From: Opitutus sp. GAS368
Lineage (GTDB): Bacteria > Verrucomicrobiota > Verrucomicrobiia > Opitutales > Opitutaceae
Reading direction: 5' to 3'
Assembly: GCA_945871005.1 (NCBI GenBank)
Contig: CAMBUJ010000002.1
Coordinates: 1 to 57,277, forward strand
DNA: 57,277 bases
Below, one piece after another: positions 36,483-49,800 of the stretch. Below the pieces are notes generated by a model, which was not told the DNA's origin, made no database searches, and saw only the letters and a program-made list of their open reading frames with translations. Each line of letters starts with the position of its first letter. The stretch's first letter is position 1. The position numbers and the translations under genes were made by a program.

Positions 36483-36761
36483 CTATTTCACGGCGGTGCG
36501 GCGGAGGAAGTAAACTAGCGTGTCAACGCCAACCATGAGGCCTACGTAGGCGTTGAGGCGTTCGAGGGTGGCCGCAGTGCGCACGCCGGTGGCGGACTGT
36601 ATCTGTTGAATTTCCATCGTCTGGCGCTCGGCGGAGGCCGCGGCGCGGGACGGGAAGTTTTTGCGGATGCGCTTGCCGTCGAGCCAGCCGGTGAGGAGGA
36701 AAACGATTTTCCCTGAGGGATTCGTGAATTCGGAAATGACGAACTGAGGAGCCTGGGACAT
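36483..36761 (-). pseudogene. N-terminal fragment of a tyrosine integrase-like protein
   Basis: The first ~60 residues (GKIVFLLTGWLDGKRIRKNF, then a SRAAASAERQTMEIQ helix) resemble the arm-binding N-terminus of integrases common in Opitutaceae. The core-binding and catalytic domains are absent: the frame ends after 92 residues with an unrelated hydrophobic tail. It is probably a relic of an integration event inside the metal island. Confidence 0.45.
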
Positions 36762-37107
36762 TTAGGATTTTCCACGTCAACTGGAAAATCGGTTATCGCT
36801 AAAACTAAGCCGTTTTAAACAAGCGACTTAATTGGTGCGGGCAGAGGGGGTTGAACAAGTTTTTCCCGTGCCGACTAAGTTGCTTTAAAGAACTAAATTA
36901 GTTGATCATTAGTTAGTTATGACGTTAATAGCGAAGCAGTTGAATGCAGCTAAAGGAAGCTTGAAACAGGATTTTGGACAACCTTTGGGCAACCTAAACG
37001 GGAATGCCGAATTTAGCCCTGCCCGACCTCGGCCCGATTCGCATAAGCCGTTTTTTATGTTGTCATGACCGTTCCTTCTACGCTGTCTGGCTCCACCGTA
37101 TTTTAAG
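36762..37107. other. Gap before the first RND operon
   Basis: No gene is seen. The stretch is AT-richer than its surroundings, with several TTAG/TTAGTTAG-like motifs near 36880-36920. It probably holds the promoter of the 37108 gene and the czc operon, but I cannot place the boxes. Confidence 0.35.
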
Positions 37108-37494
37108 GTGAATCGCATTTTCCCATTTTTCGCGTTTTTGCTGTTGGCGCTTTGGCTGCCAGCCACGCTGCACTGCGATCTCGAAGCCGCAAACGTCGGC
37201 GTTTGGAGTGAGGGCGAACATCATGGGGATTCGTGCCAAGCCGTTTGCATCGATGATGCCTGCCACATGATCGAAGGAGAGTCTTATGTGAAATCCGATA
37301 TCGGACTCCGTATGCAGCCGACGCCGTTGGTCTGCACGATTTCGTTCCTGAACCTTTTGGCCGACCTCGTTTGGGTCGAACACACGCCAGTTTATCTGGC
37401 CGGCCATTCAGTCCCCATCCAGGCGCTAAATCGCACCTGGGCGTTTGTCCGCCGTACCGCGTTGCCGGTGCGCGCGCCGTGCTTCTTGGCTTAA
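37108..37494 (+). CDS. Secreted Cys/His protein preceding czcC (copy 1)
   Basis: A 128-residue protein starting with GTG after AAGG. The signal peptide has FLLLALWLPATLHCDLEAA (residues ~10-28); cysteines and His residues follow (HHGDSCQAVCIDDACH). A paralogue with LALWLPATQHCGLEAA and the same Ala-Pro ending lies at 44559. Both precede a CzcC-type gene, so this is a recurring partner of the RND operons. It could be a periplasmic metal-binding or sensing protein, but its family is unknown to me. Confidence 0.6.
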   Translation: MNRIFPFFAFLLLALWLPATLHCDLEAANVGVWSEGEHHGDSCQAVCIDDACHMIEGESYVKSDIGLRMQPTPLVCTISFLNLLADLVWVEHTPVYLAGHSVPIQALNRTWAFVRRTALPVRAPCFLA

Positions 37495-37603
37495 ACCGTC
37501 CCTGCGCGGACGGGATTTAGCGTCTGATTCTGGCCTGCTGGTGCCTGCGCGCACCAGCCGAGCCCTTTGCACCTCCCCCGTGTCAGTATTTCTCCAACTT
37601 ACC

Positions 37604-38896
37604 ATGTCCCTATTTATTCGTTTATCCCGGTCCGGCCCATCGCTCGGCCTGGCTTTCCTAGTCACCGCATCGCGAGTGATAGCCCAAGAGGCACCACCGT
37701 CACCGCTGACCTTTAACGAGGCGCTGCAACGCGCCGCCGAACACAATCCCGCCCTCGCTGCGCAAGGCTACGCAGAACGCGCCGCCGAGGCGTTGATCGA
37801 ACAAGCCTCCCTGCGGCCAAACCCAACCCTCGACGTCGCGCTGGAAAACTTCGGTGGCACCGGGGCGTTTCGCGGCGCTGACGGTATCGAGTCAACGGTG
37901 CAAGCGAGCCAGGTTCTTGAACGCGGCGGCAAGCGTGCCAAACGCGTGGCTTTGGCCGGTCGCGAACGCGACGTCGCCGCCAAAGAGTATGCGGTTCACC
38001 GCGCCGAGGTTCTTGGCTCAACAGCCTCCGCTTACGTTGCCGTTCTGGCCGCCCAACAGAGCCTCGCGCTCGCGGCCGAGCCGCTCAAGTTGGCCCGCGA
38101 AACCGTCGCCGCCGTCGATATCCGATTAAAGGCCGCCGTCGCTTCACCAGCTGAACCCGCCCGCGCCCGCGCCGCACTGGCCTCGGCACACGCCGATGTT
38201 GCCCGCGCCGAGGCCGTGCTCGTCAACGCCCGCACGACCCTCGCCGCAACATGGGGCGGCCGACCAGCCGACGTGGGCCGAGTCGCAGGCGGATTACACA
38301 TCCCCGCCGCCCTGCCACCCGAAGATGAGTTTCTGGCCAAACTCGCATTGCACCCGCGCCTCGATTTCCAGCAGGCGGTCATCGCGGGTCGCCGAGCCGC
38401 ACTCACGCTGGCGCATGCCCAGGCCAAGCAGGATGTCACTGTCGGCGGCGGGGTCCGCTTTATACGCGAAGGCAGTGACGCCGCCTTCGTGGCAGGCGTA
38501 TCCGTGCCGCTCCCGTTTAGTAATCAAAATCAGGGCAACATCCGCGCCGCACGGGAAACTCTAGCCGGTGCCGAGCAATCTGTGCGCGCCGTTGAGGCCG
38601 AGTTACGCGTGGCGTTCACGGCCGCTTGGCAGGATCTCGTTGCGGCCCACACCGCCGCGCAAAACCTGCGCCGTGAGGCGCTACCGGCCACCGAGGAGGC
38701 CTACGCCGCCGTGCGTTCCGCCTACGAGCAGGGGCAACTCCCGCTGATTGACGTGCTCGACGCGCAACGCGCCCTCATCGGGCTGCGGCACCAGTTGCTC
38801 GAAGCCGAGACCGCCTACGCCGCCGCCCTCGCCCGTGCCGAGGCGCTTACCCATGCGAGCTTCCCCTCGCTTGGCAACCTGCTCAACCGTTCCTGA
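37604..38896 (+). CDS. czcC: Outer-membrane factor CzcC (TolC family), system 1
   Basis: About 430 residues from ATG 37604, with a signal peptide (cleavage near residue 28, VIAQEA). It has the two-repeat TolC layout of long coiled helices: LTFNEALQRAAEHNPAL opens the first half (~34-50), and the second half ends with PLIDVLDAQRALIGLRHQLL, the classic outer-membrane efflux signature. It forms the exit duct for the CzcA pump. It starts a czcC-czcB-PII-czcA operon, 23 nt before czcB. Confidence 0.9.
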   Translation: MSLFIRLSRSGPSLGLAFLVTASRVIAQEAPPSPLTFNEALQRAAEHNPALAAQGYAERAAEALIEQASLRPNPTLDVALENFGGTGAFRGADGIESTVQASQVLERGGKRAKRVALAGRERDVAAKEYAVHRAEVLGSTASAYVAVLAAQQSLALAAEPLKLARETVAAVDIRLKAAVASPAEPARARAALASAHADVARAEAVLVNARTTLAATWGGRPADVGRVAGGLHIPAALPPEDEFLAKLALHPRLDFQQAVIAGRRAALTLAHAQAKQDVTVGGGVRFIREGSDAAFVAGVSVPLPFSNQNQGNIRAARETLAGAEQSVRAVEAELRVAFTAAWQDLVAAHTAAQNLRREALPATEEAYAAVRSAYEQGQLPLIDVLDAQRALIGLRHQLLEAETAYAAALARAEALTHASFPSLGNLLNRS

Positions 38897-38919
38897 TTTT
38901 TAAAACTCTAGCTCTTTAC

Positions 38920-40218
38920 ATGAAACTTAAACTTCCTCTCACCATCCTCGCGGTCCTCGCCCTTGGCGGCGGCCTTGCCTTCTACATTATTGAAAGTGGC
39001 CACGGCCACTCTGCCGAAACTGCAGGTGGCCACGACGACCACGCTGGCGAGGCCCCAGGGGCCCACGGCGAAAAAGCAGGCGACGAAGGGGCCAAGGGCC
39101 CGCATGGCGGACGCCTCCTTGCCGACGGCGATTTCACCATCGAACTCGCGATCGCCGAACAAGGCTTGCCACCCGAATTCCGCGCCTGGTTCACGCAGGC
39201 TGGCAAACCCGTCGTTAATTCAGCGGTTAAACTCACCGTCGTGCTCAAGCGTCCCGGCAACGTCACCGATACCTACACGTTCACTCCTGAGGGCGATTAC
39301 CTGCGCGGTAACGCCGAGGTCTATGAGCCTCACTCCTTCGCCTACACCGTCGTCGCCGAGCACGCCGGTCGCACTCACCGCTGGGAATTCGACGCGCCCG
39401 AGATGCAGGTGACGATCACCGCCGATGCCGCCACGCGCGCCGGAGTCGTCGCCGAGGTCGCCGGCCCCGCCACCTTGGATGAAACGCTCTCCGTTTATGG
39501 TCAGGTGAAACTCAACGCCAACCAAGTCGCCCGCGCCGTGCCGCGTTTTGGCGGCATCATCCGCGAGGCCCGTAAAGCCCTCGGCGATTCCGTGAAGGCA
39601 GGCGAAGTTGTCGCCATTCTCGAAACCAACCAGTCGCTCGCCACCATCGAGGTGAAATCGCCCATCGCCGGCATCATCGTGGACCGTGACGTGAACGCCG
39701 GTGAAACCGTCACCGACGGTGCCGTGCTCTACACCATCGCCGATCTCTCCGATGTGTGGGTCGATCTCAACGTCCCCAAGCGCGACCAGGCCCGCGTCAA
39801 AGTCGGTCAATCCGCCGTCATCCACGCGGATGACACCGGCACCGATGCCACTGGCACCGTCTCATGGATTTCGCCGATCAGCTCCGCCGAGGCGCAAACC
39901 CTCGTCGCCCGTGTCGTCCTCTCGAACGCCGACCAACGCTGGCGTCCGGGCCTCTTTGTGAAGGCCAAAATCACCCTAGCCCAAGAAACCGTGCCCGTGG
40001 CGGTGAAGGAATCGGCCCTCCAGTCGTTGTTCGACTTCACCGTGGTGTTCTCGCAGCACGACGACCTCTATCAGGCGCGCCCGCTTGAGCTGGGCCGTCG
40101 AGGCGGCGGTTTCGTCGAAGTGCTCAAAGGACTCAAGGCCGGCGAGCGCTACGTCACCGAAAACAGCTTCCTCATCAAGGCCGACATCGGGAAGTCCGGC
40201 GCCGCCCACGATCATTGA
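38920..40218 (+). CDS. czcB: Periplasmic adaptor CzcB, system 1
   Basis: This 432-residue adaptor has an N-terminal anchor (residues ~5-22), a His/Gly/Asp-rich metal-binding stretch (~25-62), and a GPHGGRLLADGDF domain of the CzcB type. The usual barrel-sandwich, helical hairpin and beta-barrel domains follow, with PRFGGIIREARKALGD and SPIAGIIVDRDVNAGE marking the lipoyl-like halves. It links CzcA to CzcC and can pass metal to the pump. It ends with AHDH. Located 23 nt after czcC and 30 nt before the PII-like gene. Confidence 0.92.
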   Translation: MKLKLPLTILAVLALGGGLAFYIIESGHGHSAETAGGHDDHAGEAPGAHGEKAGDEGAKGPHGGRLLADGDFTIELAIAEQGLPPEFRAWFTQAGKPVVNSAVKLTVVLKRPGNVTDTYTFTPEGDYLRGNAEVYEPHSFAYTVVAEHAGRTHRWEFDAPEMQVTITADAATRAGVVAEVAGPATLDETLSVYGQVKLNANQVARAVPRFGGIIREARKALGDSVKAGEVVAILETNQSLATIEVKSPIAGIIVDRDVNAGETVTDGAVLYTIADLSDVWVDLNVPKRDQARVKVGQSAVIHADDTGTDATGTVSWISPISSAEAQTLVARVVLSNADQRWRPGLFVKAKITLAQETVPVAVKESALQSLFDFTVVFSQHDDLYQARPLELGRRGGGFVEVLKGLKAGERYVTENSFLIKADIGKSGAAHDH

Positions 40219-40248
40219 TCCGTCACCCAACTAAAAAGGAGACCCATC

Positions 40249-40590
40249 ATGAAAGAAATCACCGCCATCATCCAGCCGCACACCCTGACGCGCGTCATGT
40301 ACGCGCTGCACGCGTTGCCGCATTTCCCCGGCGTCACCCTGCTCGATGCCCACGGCCAAGGCCGCGGTCGCGGCACGGGCGGAGCATTCCGCCCCACCGA
40401 AGACAATTTCACCTTCCATAAAAAAACCGTGCTCCTCGTCACCTGCGAGGCCGCGCAGGCCGACTCCATCGTTGCCGCAATCGTTCAGTCCGCCCGCACC
40501 GGCAACAAAGGCGACGGCGTCGTCACGATCAAAGACGTTTCTCGCGTCATCCGCATCCGCACCGGCGAAACCGCCCGCGAAGCCCTCTAA
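40249..40590 (+). CDS. PII-family (GlnB-like) protein of the RND operon
   Basis: A 113-residue PII-like protein: it opens with KEITAIIQPHTLTRVMYAL as in PII beta1-alpha1, has a short T-loop region (~37-52) and ends with VSRVIRIRTGETAREAL, a PII C-terminal pattern. The classical T-loop Tyr of GlnB is not evident. Such PII-like genes form a known subgroup (PII-NG) tied to RND metal-efflux operons. It may bind a nucleotide or metal to control the pump. An AAAGGAG ribosome-binding site precedes the ATG, and it lies between czcB and czcA. Confidence 0.85.
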   Translation: MKEITAIIQPHTLTRVMYALHALPHFPGVTLLDAHGQGRGRGTGGAFRPTEDNFTFHKKTVLLVTCEAAQADSIVAAIVQSARTGNKGDGVVTIKDVSRVIRIRTGETAREAL

Positions 40591-43812
<3,222 letters not shown>

Positions 43813-43918
43813 ATCATAAGAAACGCTGTTCCCCTCGGCTGCCCATTCCCCGCCGGCGACCTTCACAGTCTTCGGCGGGAACCAGGTTGCCGCACACTAA
43901 CACTCCACTGAAAAAAAC

Positions 43919-44353
43919 ATGAAATCCGTAACCCTGATCCTCACTCTGACTGCGCTTACGCTGAGCGGTTGCACCACCCCGCGCCAGTCCTCCGCCACCG
44001 CCCCGAACATCCCCCTGCAAATCGAAGACTGTGACCACGTGGTCATTGGCTCGGCCCGCATAGAAAAGACTGCCCGTGGCACTGAATTGGTAGGTACTGT
44101 GCGCCGTGCCTATGTCAACAAACCCACCGCAGGCACGCACATCGACATCACGATTCAAGGGCCGGCCACCCAGCCGCCACAAGTCGAGCGATTTTCACCT
44201 GGCGAAATCGGCTATTCGCCACAATTCCCGCGCCGCGTCGCCCGCTTCCGAATCCTGCTCGCGCCTGGCACAGGACCGATCACGGCGATCACCCTGCGCG
44301 CACATGACGAAGCGGATGTTGAGCTCACACCACCCGTTATCCCCGCAACCTAA
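43919..44353 (+). CDS. Lipoprotein of unknown function after czcA
   Basis: A 144-residue protein with a lipoprotein signal: hydrophobic segment (residues 4-16) then LSGC at ~15-18. The mature part is beta-rich, with PLQIEDCDHVVIGSARIEK and a second Asp/Glu-rich end. I recognise no family. It lies 106 nt after czcA. A CACCCCATA sequence at 43803-43811, inside the end of czcA, precedes it, but coding limits make that copy less telling. Confidence 0.55.
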   Translation: MKSVTLILTLTALTLSGCTTPRQSSATAPNIPLQIEDCDHVVIGSARIEKTARGTELVGTVRRAYVNKPTAGTHIDITIQGPATQPPQVERFSPGEIGYSPQFPRRVARFRILLAPGTGPITAITLRAHDEADVELTPPVIPAT

Positions 44354-44558
44354 ATCCGGAGCGTATTCGCCATGGACAGCATGCACTCTGATTTTAGGGA
44401 AACCCGCTAAAATGCCTGACGCATACGGTGGGATTCTAAAGGCGTGCCACCTGCGTTTGCGGAGTTTCTTCGGCGCGGTTCGGCTCCCAACACCCCAAAG
44501 TCTCTAGATAAAAACTCAGCCCTTGACAAAATATGCGCAATCAAAGTCGGTTAGTCGC

Positions 44559-44951
44559 GTGGCATTTTTTCGTCGCATCATCGCAATCATGTTTCTGGCC
44601 CTGTGGTTACCAGCGACACAGCATTGCGGTCTTGAGGCGGCAGGCTTGATCGCTGCGGAGGCCCAGCACGCCTCTCCCGCTCAATGCTGCGACACCAGTA
44701 CCCGGTGCGCCCATGACGGCTGTAACGTGATTGAAAACGGGTTAATCAAACCCGCCAGCGAAGCAAAAGTACTCGCACCTGACCTGTCCGGCTGCCTGTG
44801 CTTCATTTGTTTGCAACTTGCTCAGCCGGGCATGCTGGATGAGTCCGCATTGGTGGTGGCAGACCCCAATGATCCGCTCGATTGGGTGCCCATTTGGCAG
44901 TTTATGCGTCGGGCTGCGCCGCTGGCGCGGGCACCTTCGCTGCTTGGTTGA
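44559..44951 (+). CDS. Secreted Cys-rich protein preceding the second czcC (copy 2)
   Basis: About 130 residues from GTG 44559; a TTG at 44523 in the same frame would add 12 residues. The signal segment LALWLPATQHCGLEAA matches the 37108 product, and the end (ARAPSLLG) matches its ARAPCFLA-like tail. Several cysteines (QCCDTSTRCAHDGC, then CLCFIC) could bind metal. It precedes the TolC-family gene of the second RND system, just as copy 1 precedes czcC. Function unknown. Confidence 0.6.
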   Translation: MAFFRRIIAIMFLALWLPATQHCGLEAAGLIAAEAQHASPAQCCDTSTRCAHDGCNVIENGLIKPASEAKVLAPDLSGCLCFICLQLAQPGMLDESALVVADPNDPLDWVPIWQFMRRAAPLARAPSLLG

Positions 44952-45073
44952 TTAGTCCCCGCGCGGATTAATCGACCTTTTTTCCATTCCATCCCGTGGC
45001 GGGACGCCTGCGCGCGTCTGCTTTTTCGGGGTGTTCCGTCCGATCCCAGTCATTTTCCGTCCATTCACTTTTC

Positions 45074-46387
45074 ATGAAATCATCTGTTTCTTCCCGTCAT
45101 ACTCTCGTCAGCCCGGCTTATGGGTTGATCTTGTTTGCACTCGCCACGGGCTTGCGCGCTCAACCTGCGCCGGCCGAAGCCACTCCGCCCGTCTCGCTTT
45201 CCGCGCTTGTCGGTGAAATCACTGCAAAGAACCCCGAGCGGCAGTTCTATCAAGAGGAAATCAACGCGGCCAAAGCGGGCTTGCGACTCTCATCTCGTCT
45301 CAACGACCCCGAACTCTCGTTCGATATAGGCCGTAAAAGCCTCAAGGACTCTACCGGCGTGCGCATCGACGAGGGCGCGGTCTGGTCGGTGTCGGTCACG
45401 CAAACTTTCGAGTGGCCCGGTCGCCTATCACTGCGCAAGGCCATCGCCAACCGACAGCTCGAACTCGCCGAACTGGGTGTCGCTCGTTTTGAAAATGCGT
45501 TGAGCGCCCGCGCTCGCAGCCTCGCCTTCGGTCTTTATTCGGCAAACGCCAAAGCCGACGCGATCCGCCAAGTATCCGACCGATTCGCCGCCCTTAAGGA
45601 AACCTTCCTCTCCCGTGATCCGGCGGGAGTCACACCGCTATTGGAGACGCGTGTGATCGAGGCCAGCGAACTCACCCTCCAGCGTCGTGCCACCGAGGCC
45701 GAACTCGCGGTGCAGAGCGCGCTCATCGAGTTGAATCAACTTCGTGGCGTGGCACCCGACGCGCCGCTTCGCGTCGCGGCCTCGGCGCTGGCTTTTAACA
45801 GCGTGCCCGAAACGACCACGCTGCTCGCCGCCGCGCGCGAGAACAACTTCGACTACAAGATGCGCCGCGTGGAACTGGAGCAACAGGGCTACGCAGTGAG
45901 GCTCGCCCGTAACGAACGTTATCCCGGTATTAGCGTCGGCCCTTTCCTCTCGAAGGATAATGTCGGTGATCGTGAAACCATCGTTGGCATCGGCCTGAGC
46001 GTGCCATTGCCCATTTCCGGCCGCACCGGAGCTAACGTGGACATCGCTAGCGCACGTCGTCGGCAGGCAGAAACCGCCGTGCTCATCGCGCTGCGCGAAC
46101 TCGACCGCGAGGTCATGACCGCCGCCCAGGCGTTCGCCATCAAACGCTCCGAGTCCGGCCGATGGACGCCGGATGCGGCCGTTAAATTCCGCGAAGCCGC
46201 CGAACTGGCTGACCGCCATTATCGTCTCGGCGCGGTGCCCATCGCCACCTACGTCGAGTTGCAAAAGAGCTATCTCGACGCCGTCGAATCCCTGCTCGAC
46301 ACGCAGAGCGAAGCGCTCGCCGCCGGTCTCAAGCTCCAACAGCTCACCGGCCTCGACCTCAACCCAGTCCAGATTTCCCAACCATGA
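45074..46387 (+). CDS. czcC: Outer-membrane factor (TolC/CzcC family), system 2
   Basis: About 437 residues from ATG 45074, with a signal peptide (to ~30, GLRAQ). It shows the TolC-family helical repeats: VSLSALVGEITAKNPERQFY at ~39-58, an IGRKSLKDS-containing loop and GAVPIATYVELQKSYLDAV near the end, the region homologous to the CzcC signature. It is the duct for the second CzcA-type pump. It overlaps the mini-adaptor gene in ATGA. It is less similar to the first CzcC than would be expected from a recent duplication. Confidence 0.85.
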   Translation: MKSSVSSRHTLVSPAYGLILFALATGLRAQPAPAEATPPVSLSALVGEITAKNPERQFYQEEINAAKAGLRLSSRLNDPELSFDIGRKSLKDSTGVRIDEGAVWSVSVTQTFEWPGRLSLRKAIANRQLELAELGVARFENALSARARSLAFGLYSANAKADAIRQVSDRFAALKETFLSRDPAGVTPLLETRVIEASELTLQRRATEAELAVQSALIELNQLRGVAPDAPLRVAASALAFNSVPETTTLLAAARENNFDYKMRRVELEQQGYAVRLARNERYPGISVGPFLSKDNVGDRETIVGIGLSVPLPISGRTGANVDIASARRRQAETAVLIALRELDREVMTAAQAFAIKRSESGRWTPDAAVKFREAAELADRHYRLGAVPIATYVELQKSYLDAVESLLDTQSEALAAGLKLQQLTGLDLNPVQISQP

Positions 46388-46839
46388 AAACTCTCCTTAC
46401 CGTCGTCCTTCTTTCCACGCTCACCTTCGCCCTTAGCGGTTGCGGAGACTCTCAAGCCGCCTCCAAGCCGCAAGCCGAACCCACGCCCGCCTCGACCTAC
46501 AAGGCCGGCCACGGCGTCCAGCTCACCGAGACCGGCCGCAAATTCGTCGGCGTGCAAACCGGCGAAGTCGGTTCACACGCTTTCGCGGGCGCGACCGAAG
46601 TGCCAGCGATTCCGGCCGACGCGCTCTTGCGCACCGTAAAAGGCGATTTCGTCTATGTAGCTAATGGCGATTGGTTCCTGCGAACGCCCGTGACGGTTGG
46701 TGGCGCCGATGGCACACACGTCGAAATCAAAGACGGTCTCTATGAGGGTGACACCATCGTCGTCAAAGGCGTGCGCGGTCTCTCTCTCGCTGAAATTCAG
46801 GCACTAAATGGAGGCGTCGGCTGCGCCGACGGACACTGA
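46384..46839 (+). CDS. Mini-adaptor lipoprotein (C-terminal part of a CzcB-like adaptor)
   Basis: A 151-residue lipoprotein (lipobox LSGC near residue 20). After a GVQLTETGRKFVGVQTGEV start it has only the C-terminal beta part of CzcB-like adaptors: the VPAIPADALLRTVKGDFVYV strand pair, the FLRTPVTVGG stretch and LYEGDTIVVKGV. The barrel-sandwich and coiled-hairpin domains that reach the outer-membrane duct are missing. It overlaps czcC by 4 nt and czcA2 by 1 nt (TGATG). It may pair with the separate N-terminal domain protein at 50002. Confidence 0.75.
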   Translation: MKTLLTVVLLSTLTFALSGCGDSQAASKPQAEPTPASTYKAGHGVQLTETGRKFVGVQTGEVGSHAFAGATEVPAIPADALLRTVKGDFVYVANGDWFLRTPVTVGGADGTHVEIKDGLYEGDTIVVKGVRGLSLAEIQALNGGVGCADGH

Positions 46840-49800
46840 TGCTTGAATGGCTCATTGATTTCTCTCTTCGCAAACGCGGGCTGATTGTTTGCAGCGCGCT
46901 CACCCTTTTGGGAGTCGGCCTTTGGGCGGCCACGCGGCTCGGCGTCGATGCCGTGCCGGACATCACGAACCCGCAGATCCAGATCAACACCGAGGTGGCG
47001 GCGCTCGCCCCCGAGGAGATCGAGACCTTGGTCACGGTACCGGTGGAAATGGAGATGGCCGGCCTCCCCGACATGACCGAACTCCGGTCCCTGTCAAAAT
47101 TCGGGCTCTCGCAAATCACGATGACGTTCAAGGACGACGTGGACATCTATCGTCTACGCCAACTCGTCACCGAACGCCTTGGTCGCGCCCGCGACCGACT
47201 GCCGGCCAAGGTGACGCCTGCGCTTGCGCCGATCAGCACCGGTCTGGGGGAAATCGTTTATTACACCCTGCGCTACAAGCCGGGCGCTCCGGGAGCCCCC
47301 GTAGACCGGGCGGAGCAACTTCGTCAGCTCCGCCTGCTTCACGACTACACGCTCAAGCCCCTCCTCCGCTCTACGCCCGGACTGGCCGAGGTGAACGCCA
47401 TCGGCGGCTATGAAAAGCAAATCGTCATCGCACCCGATCCGGCCAAGCTGGAGCAGGCCGGCGTGAGCTTTGAGCAACTTGTCGCGGTCGTGCGCAACAG
47501 CACGGAAAACGCCGGCGGCGGCGTCCTCGAAATGGGCGGCGAAGCCGTCGTGGTGCGGGCCAATACACGCGCGAAAACAGCGGAAGACCTGGGTGGTTTG
47601 CCGGTCAAGTTCGCGGGTGCGGCCCGCCCGCTGCTCATCCGCGATCTGGCGGAAGTCACCATCGGGTCGGCGGTGCGCACTGGTGCCTCGACCGAAGATG
47701 GCGAGGAAACCATCACCGGCGCGGCAATCATGCTGGCAGGCGAAAACGCCCGACTGGTCGCCCAAGCGGTCGTCGAGAAACTGAAGCACATCCAGGAAAA
47801 GCTTCCGCAAGGCATCGAGATTCGAGTCGTCTATGATCGCTCCGATCTGGTCAACGCGACGATCCATACGGTGGAGAAAAACCTTTTCGAGGGCGCGGTG
47901 CTCGTGGCCGTCATCCTCTTCGGCTTCCTCGGCAACTGGCGCGCGGCCTTGATCGTGTCCCTAGCGATTCCGCTTTCGTTTCTCTTCATGCTCACCGGCA
48001 TGGTGGAGGCGAAAATCACCGCCAACTTGATGAGCCTCGGCGCGATCGACTTCGGTCTCATCGTGGACGGAGCGATTGTGATGGTGGAAAACATCCTCCG
48101 CCACATCGCGGAGAAACAGCACGCGCTCGGTCGAAAGCTCACGCCTGCCGAGCGGCTGACCGAGGTGCGCCTCTCCGCACGAGAAGTGGCGCGGCCTATG
48201 TTTTTTGGCGTGCTCATCATCACGCTCGTTTACGTGCCGATTCTGGCACTCACCGGCATCGAGGGTAAGATGTTCCGGCCAATGGCGGTCACCGTGATGT
48301 TCGCGCTCGTGGGCGCGCTCGTGCTCGCGCTGACGCTCATGCCCGCCCTCTGCTCGTGGTTCCTTCGTGGCAACATCAGCGAGAAGGACAACTGGGCGGT
48401 GCGCGGCGCGAAGGCGCTCTACACTCCCTTGCTTGCGTGGGCGCTGCGTATGCGGTGGCTGATCGTTGCCGCCGCCCTCGCGCTCTTTGCGGTCTCAGGC
48501 TGGATTTTCACCAAACTCGGGGCCGAGTTTATCCCGCAACTCGATGAAGGCTCGATGTCCATCCAGATGATTCGCGGCAACAGCGTCGCCTTGGGCGATT
48601 CAGTCGAGTTACAACGGGCGTCTGAAAAGCTCCTCATGGAAAAATTTCCCGAGGTCAGCCATATCTTCTCCCGCATCGGCACGGCGGAGATCGCGACCGA
48701 TCCGATGGGACCGAACGTTTCCGACACCTACCTCTTCTTTACGCCCTTGGATAAATGGCGCGAGGTGGACGGACGCAAAATCACCAAGCCCGAACTGATC
48801 GAGCTCATGCGTCGGGAACTCGTGGCCGCCGCACCGGGCCAGACGTATCTTTTCACCCAGCCGATTCAGATGCGTTTTAACGAAATCATGGCCGGCGCAC
48901 GCGCCGACTTGTCCTTGAAAATCTACGGCGACGACTATGCCGAGTTGGAGCGCCTCGCAACCGCAGCCCGCGACGTGCTGCGCGGCGTGACCGGCGGAGG
49001 AGATGTCGAGTTCGAAGCGCTCGGCCGCGTGCCCATGCTTGAAATCACCCCGAAGCGCGAAGCCCTGCAACGGCTCAACCTGCACGCCGACGAAATCAAT
49101 GCCGTGGTCGGCACCGCTCTTGGCGGCGAAGAGGCCGGCTCATTGATCGACGGCAGCAAACGCTACGATGTCGTGGTGCGACTGTCGGAGGCGGAACGCA
49201 TGAACCTCGCAGGGCTCAGGCAACTGCCGGTGATCGGCGGCGAAGGCGCGCACGTGCCGCTTGAGCGTGTCGCCGACATCACCGTCGCCGACCGGGTGGG
49301 CACGATCAACCGCGAGGACACACAACGCCGGGTCGCCATCCTCATCAACGTGCGCGGTCGCGACACCGAAAGCTTCGTATTGGAAGCGCAGGCGAAGCTT
49401 AACGAGCGGGTAAAGTTTCCGCCGGGCTACTTCTTCGAGTTCGGCGGGCAATTCGAGAACCTTCAGGCCGCGCGCGCGCGCCTGATGATCGTCGTCCCCG
49501 CCGCGCTCCTGCTGATCTTCGGCCTCATCTACGCGAGCTTCGGCAGCGCACGGCAGGCGACGCTTATCTTCCTTTGCGTGCCCTTGGCCGCGACCGGCGG
49601 TGTGATCGCGCTGTGGGCGCGCGGCATGCCCTTCACCATTTCCGCAGCAGTAGGCTTCATCGCGCTGTCCGGCATCGCCGTGCTTAACGGCATCATGCTG
49701 ATCAGCTTTATCAACCAGCTCCGCGCTGAGGGCAGCGATGTGCGCAAGGCGGTAATCGAAGGAACCCTGACGCGACTGCGCCCGAAATTAATGACCGCTC

